This document shows positions 61,296-64,000 of a stretch of 64,000 nt of DNA, one piece after another. Origin of the DNA: Rhizobium sp. R635 (GTDB lineage Bacteria > Pseudomonadota > Alphaproteobacteria > Rhizobiales > Rhizobiaceae); assembly GCF_002211285.1 (NCBI RefSeq), contig NZ_LOKX01000035.1:62001-126000 (forward strand), written 5' to 3'. Under the pieces are notes generated by a model that made no database searches, was not told the origin of the DNA, and worked only from the letters and a program-made list of their open reading frames with translations. Made by a program: the position numbers and the translations under genes. Every line of letters starts with the position of its first letter. Position 1 is the first letter of the stretch.

Positions 61296-62078
61296 GTGCT
61301 GGTCGATACGCATTGCCATCTTGATTTCGCCGACTTCGAAGCGGAGCGCGACGAGATCGTCGCGCGCGCCCATCAGGCGGGCGTCGCGCAGATGGTGACG
61401 ATCTCGACGCGGGTGCGCAAGCTCGACGGGCTGCTCGCCATCACCGAGAAATATCCATCCGTCTTCTGCTCGGTCGGCACCCATCCGAACAATGCCGGCG
61501 ACGAGCTGGATATCCAGACGGAAGATCTGGTGCGGCTGGCCAATGCCCATGAAAAGGTCGTTGCGATCGGCGAGGCCGGTCTCGACTATTTCTACGATAC
61601 GCAGAAGCCCGAGGACCAGCAAACCGGCTTTCGCCGGCATATCGCCGCCGCCCGGCAAACGCAGCTTCCGCTCGTCATCCACAGCCGCAGCGCTGACGAG
61701 GACATGGCTGCGATCCTGACGGAAGAAATGGGGAAGGGGGCCTTCCCCTTCATCCTGCACTGCTTTTCGGCCGGCCCGGAACTGGCGAAGGCCGGCGTCG
61801 AGCTCGGCGGCTACATCTCTTTCTCGGGCATCCTGACCTTCCCGAAATCGGAAGAGCTGCGCGAGATTGCCAAGACGATCCCGCATGAGCGGCTCCTCGT
61901 CGAGACCGACGCACCCTATCTCGCGCCGAAGCGCTGGCGCGGCAAGCGCAACGAGCCTTCCTACGTCGTCAATACGGCGGAGGTGCTCGCCGACACCATC
62001 GGCCTTTCCTATGCCGACGTCGCACGGATCACGACGGATAACGCTTTCCACCTGTTCTCGAAGATGCCGAGGATCTGA
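61296..62078 (+). CDS. tatD: TatD family metal-dependent hydrolase
   Basis: The 260-residue TIM barrel has the metal site of TatD/YcfH: DTHCHLD near the N-terminus, GEAGLDYFY, IHSRSADEDM, and ETDAPYLAPK. The family comprises DNases and related hydrolases. The start is GTG 61296, behind GGAGG, four bases past metG. It is followed four bases later by the metallo-hydrolase gene, so metG-tatD-MBL form an operon. Confidence 0.95.
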   Translation: MLVDTHCHLDFADFEAERDEIVARAHQAGVAQMVTISTRVRKLDGLLAITEKYPSVFCSVGTHPNNAGDELDIQTEDLVRLANAHEKVVAIGEAGLDYFYDTQKPEDQQTGFRRHIAAARQTQLPLVIHSRSADEDMAAILTEEMGKGAFPFILHCFSAGPELAKAGVELGGYISFSGILTFPKSEELREIAKTIPHERLLVETDAPYLAPKRWRGKRNEPSYVVNTAEVLADTIGLSYADVARITTDNAFHLFSKMPRI

Positions 62079-62082
62079 GAGC

Positions 62083-62907
62083 GTGCTCTACCGGCGGCGT
62101 TTCACCATTCTCGGCTGTTCGTCGTCACCGGGCGTACCACGCATCACCGGCGACTGGGGCGCCTGCAATCCCGACAATCCGAAGAACCGGCGCACGCGCG
62201 CCTCGTTCATGGTGCAGCAATTCGCGCCTGATGGTGGTGTGACGACCGTCGTCATCGACACGGGACCGGATTTTCGCGAACAGATGATCAGGGCAGGGGC
62301 GGACCATGTCGATGCCGTGCTCTACAGCCATCCGCATGCCGATCATATCCATGGCATCGACGATCTGCGCGGCTATTTTCACAATACGCGCCGGCGCGTG
62401 CCGATCTTTGCCGATCAATTCACGATGGACAGGCTGCGCGAAGCCTTCGGCTATTGCCTGGAAACGCCGCCCGGCAGCAACTATCCGCCGATCGTGCTGC
62501 CTGTTGTCATCGAAAACCTGGATGGCCCCGTCGAAATCCGCGGTCCTGGGGGCAGGATAGATTTCTATCCGCATATCCAGCAGCACGGAGACATCCACTC
62601 GCTCGGCTTCCGGATCGGCGATGTCGCTTATTGCAGCGATATCAGTGACTTTCCGCCCCAAACCGTCGACAAGCTTCGAGATCTCGACGTGCTGATCATC
62701 GACGCGCTGCAATATACCTACCATCCGAGCCATCTGTCGCTGGAACAGTCGCTTGACTGGATCGGCAGGCTGAAGCCGAAGCGCGCGATCCTCACGCACA
62801 TGCACACGCCGCTCGATTACGACGCGGTGATGGCTGAAACGCCGGACCATGTGGAGCCGGCCTATGACCAGATGAGTTTCGAGACCGAGGTCAGGATCGG
62901 GGGCTGA
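62083..62907 (+). CDS. MBL-fold metallo-hydrolase (PhnP-like)
   Basis: The 274-residue protein has the metallo-beta-lactamase fold: HxHxDH motif in YSHPHADHIHGIDD, the ILGCSSSPGVPR start and the AYCSDISDFP and LTHMHTPLDYD segments with further metal ligands. It most resembles the PhnP group of phosphodiesterases; the natural substrate is unknown. The start is GTG 62083. It is the third gene of a close unit after metG and tatD. Confidence 0.92.
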   Translation: MLYRRRFTILGCSSSPGVPRITGDWGACNPDNPKNRRTRASFMVQQFAPDGGVTTVVIDTGPDFREQMIRAGADHVDAVLYSHPHADHIHGIDDLRGYFHNTRRRVPIFADQFTMDRLREAFGYCLETPPGSNYPPIVLPVVIENLDGPVEIRGPGGRIDFYPHIQQHGDIHSLGFRIGDVAYCSDISDFPPQTVDKLRDLDVLIIDALQYTYHPSHLSLEQSLDWIGRLKPKRAILTHMHTPLDYDAVMAETPDHVEPAYDQMSFETEVRIGG

Positions 62908-62919
62908 GCCCGCCCCCGA
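62897..62919 (+). terminator. Hairpin across the stop codon, possible terminator
   Basis: TCGGGGGC and GCCCCCGA form an 8-base-pair stem with a seven-base loop that spans the stop of the MBL gene. No T run follows on either strand. Its place between convergent genes suggests a terminating role, but the evidence is weak. Confidence 0.4.
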
Positions 62920-62936
62920 ACCGAACTAATGAAACG

Positions 62937-63545
62937 TCACTGCACGTAGGGCAGGACTTCGGTGGCGCCGCGATAGATCATGTCGAGCGAGACGTAGAGG
63001 ATGATCAGCAGGCCGACATAGGCGATCCAGCGGTGGTTGTTGAGCAACCGGGCGATCAGGTTTGCGGCGAGGCCCATGAGCGCGATCGACAATGCAAGAC
63101 CGATGATCAGAACGCTCGGATGTTCGCGCGCCGCGCCGGCGACGGCAAGCACGTTGTCGAGCGACATCGAAACGTCGGCGATGACGATCTGGGTCGCAGC
63201 CTGGAAGAAAGTCTTTTTCGGCGCGCTTGCAGCGCCCCCCGCTTCGTGATGTTCGCCATGGCCGGCACGCAGCTCACGCCACATCTTCCAGCAGACCCAC
63301 AGGAGCAGCAGGCCGCCGGCCAGCAGCAGGCCGACGATCGCCAGCAGATAAACCGCGACGCTGGCGAAGAGGATACGCAGAATGGTCGCGGCGAGAATGC
63401 CGACGATGATTGCCTTGCGGCGCTGCGCGGCCTCAAGGCCGGCGGCGGCAAGGCCGATAACCACGGCGTTGTCGCCGGCGAGAACGAGGTCGATAGCAAT
63501 GACCTGCAGCAAAGCCGTCATAGCGGCTGCCGAAAAGAAATCCAT
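62937..63545 (-). CDS. TerC family membrane protein
   Basis: The 202-residue protein has about six membrane helices. The family's acidic metal-binding helix pair is visible: LVLAGDNAVVIGLAA in the first third and VSMSLDNVLAVAGAA in the second half, both with the conserved Asp-Asn. TerC proteins are tied to metal homeostasis (for example Mn2+ export to secreted proteins). No yybP-ykoY riboswitch is seen upstream. ATG 63545 follows GGGGATAATTCATC. Confidence 0.9.
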   Translation of the reverse strand: MDFFSAAAMTALLQVIAIDLVLAGDNAVVIGLAAAGLEAAQRRKAIIVGILAATILRILFASVAVYLLAIVGLLLAGGLLLLWVCWKMWRELRAGHGEHHEAGGAASAPKKTFFQAATQIVIADVSMSLDNVLAVAGAAREHPSVLIIGLALSIALMGLAANLIARLLNNHRWIAYVGLLIILYVSLDMIYRGATEVLPYVQ

Positions 63546-63573
63546 GATGAATTATCCCCGATACGTTGAAAGC

Positions 63574-63602
63574 GTGCTAGCGCCTCGAAGGTTTGACGTC
63601 AA
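63574..63602 (-). promoter_or_regulatory. Promoter of the TerC gene, with a palindrome over the -35 box
   Basis: On the minus strand TTGACG (63602-63597) and TAGCAC (63579-63574) are separated by 17 bases. The -35 box is part of the perfect palindrome TTGACGTCAA (63593-63602), the same ten bases found between the citrate synthase-like genes. The -10 box is weak. Confidence 0.45.
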
Positions 63603-63720
63603 CCGCTCAAGGCGCGCATCGAGCAGCGTGATCCACGACACTTCGCCTCTGAGGTAATTTGGGCACGTTATGGAACCGAGGGCAAGGGGCGGCCACCGCC
63701 GCTCTCATCGCCATTGTCTT

Positions 63721-63745
63721 GGAACCTTCACTTCATCCGCCGGTT
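63721..63745 (+). promoter_or_regulatory. EcfG-type general stress promoter, one mismatch
   Basis: GGAAC (63721-63725) is followed after 16 bases by GGTT (63742-63745); the consensus is CGTT. The downstream gene looks stress-type, which supports it. The start codon is 63 bases away. Confidence 0.4.
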
Positions 63746-63807
63746 CTCCGTTTCAGGAAGCCAGACGTCGATCGGCGGCTGGATCTGCACATCGAGAGGA
63801 GAGCCCC

Positions 63808-64000
63808 GTGAGCAGCATTTACAACGATACCAACCCGGCCTTTTCAGGCCCGACGGGCGGCAGCAGCCTTACGGCATTTTTCGATAGCCGATCGGAAGCC
63901 GAGTCTGCCGTTTCCCGTCTTGAAGACGCGGGCGTGCCGGTTGCGCGAATACGGCTGATGCCCGGATATGAGGCGGATGGAAAAAATGCCGGCGCGATGA
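63808..64000 (+). CDS. N-terminal part of a general stress-type protein (partial)
   Basis: The gene begins at GTG 63808 behind GAGAGGAGAG and runs off the window edge after about 64 codons. The visible part includes LTAFFDSRSEAESAVSRLED followed by AGVPVARIRLMPG, a pattern seen in GSP17M/YflT-type stress proteins, in which a beta-alpha unit precedes a Gly-rich or membrane region. The full product and family membership cannot be tested here. The promoter at 63721-63745 fits stress control. Confidence 0.65.
   Translation, partial: MSSIYNDTNPAFSGPTGGSSLTAFFDSRSEAESAVSRLEDAGVPVARIRLMPGYEADGKNAGAM

Noticed and set aside
63546..63700. yybP-ykoY manganese riboswitch upstream of terC
   Set aside because: The conserved GGGGAGUA-type core and paired stems are not seen.

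Overview
The window looks like chromosomal DNA of an alphaproteobacterium of the Rhizobiaceae, most likely Rhizobium of the leguminosarum/etli type. This rests on GC-rich coding sequence, the protein flavours (zinc-knuckle-free MetRS, serine dehydratase of single-chain type, rhizobial DUF families), general-stress promoters with GGAAC/CGTT elements, and a ppiD-trpD-trpC-moaC-moeA operon. Species assignment is inference. I see no phage, insertion sequence, CRISPR array, integrase or plasmid replication gene. Most of the window is core genome, densely packed, with one tRNA-Ser(UGA).

Layout. 0-7 kb: a truncated stress-type protein, a peptide deformylase paralogue that has lost metal ligands, mgtE, a MerR regulator with its own operator-promoter, a coupled DUF599/DUF1624 membrane pair, sdaA, DUF1489. 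7-17 kb: a SPOR-tailed DD-carboxypeptidase, a BTLCP-type periplasmic cysteine peptidase, a PAS-PilZ-pip run, an orphan terminator (possible small RNA), rhomboid and CBS proteins, patatin, hisI and folE. 17-31 kb: Fe-S scaffold-like protein, yidD, thrS, a nitroreductase/flavin reductase pair, DUF2336, AI-2E-family transporter, phytase-like esterase, parE. 31-35 kb: tpiA, secG, pyrG. 35-42.5 kb: the most distinctive block, with two divergently transcribed citrate-synthase-like genes (one fused to a DNA-binding domain) around a palindrome cluster, then FecR and CHASE2-cyclase genes, a DEAD-box helicase and a small methyltransferase. 42.5-48 kb: the ppiD-trp-moa-moe operon read leftward. 48-54 kb: small stress-type membrane proteins, a lipoprotein, two transglutaminase-like genes, tRNA-Ser and an orphan cadherin/VCBS-like protein. 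54-64 kb: rlpA, a second DD-carboxypeptidase with altered active-site motifs, the tmk-holB-metG-tatD-MBL row, TauE and TerC membrane proteins, and a truncated stress-protein gene.

Working together: cell-wall genes recur (two DD-carboxypeptidases, RlpA, BTLCP). Several paralogues keep the fold but lose catalytic residues (deformylase, carboxypeptidase, one citrate synthase, perhaps one transglutaminase), which suggests regulatory or non-catalytic jobs. Three promoters with the alphaproteobacterial general-stress signature (one exact, two with one mismatch) precede small or stress-type genes. The best candidate for an undescribed system is the divergent citrate synthase pair with its fused DNA-binding domain and shared palindromes, which looks like an enzyme that may control its own promoter region.
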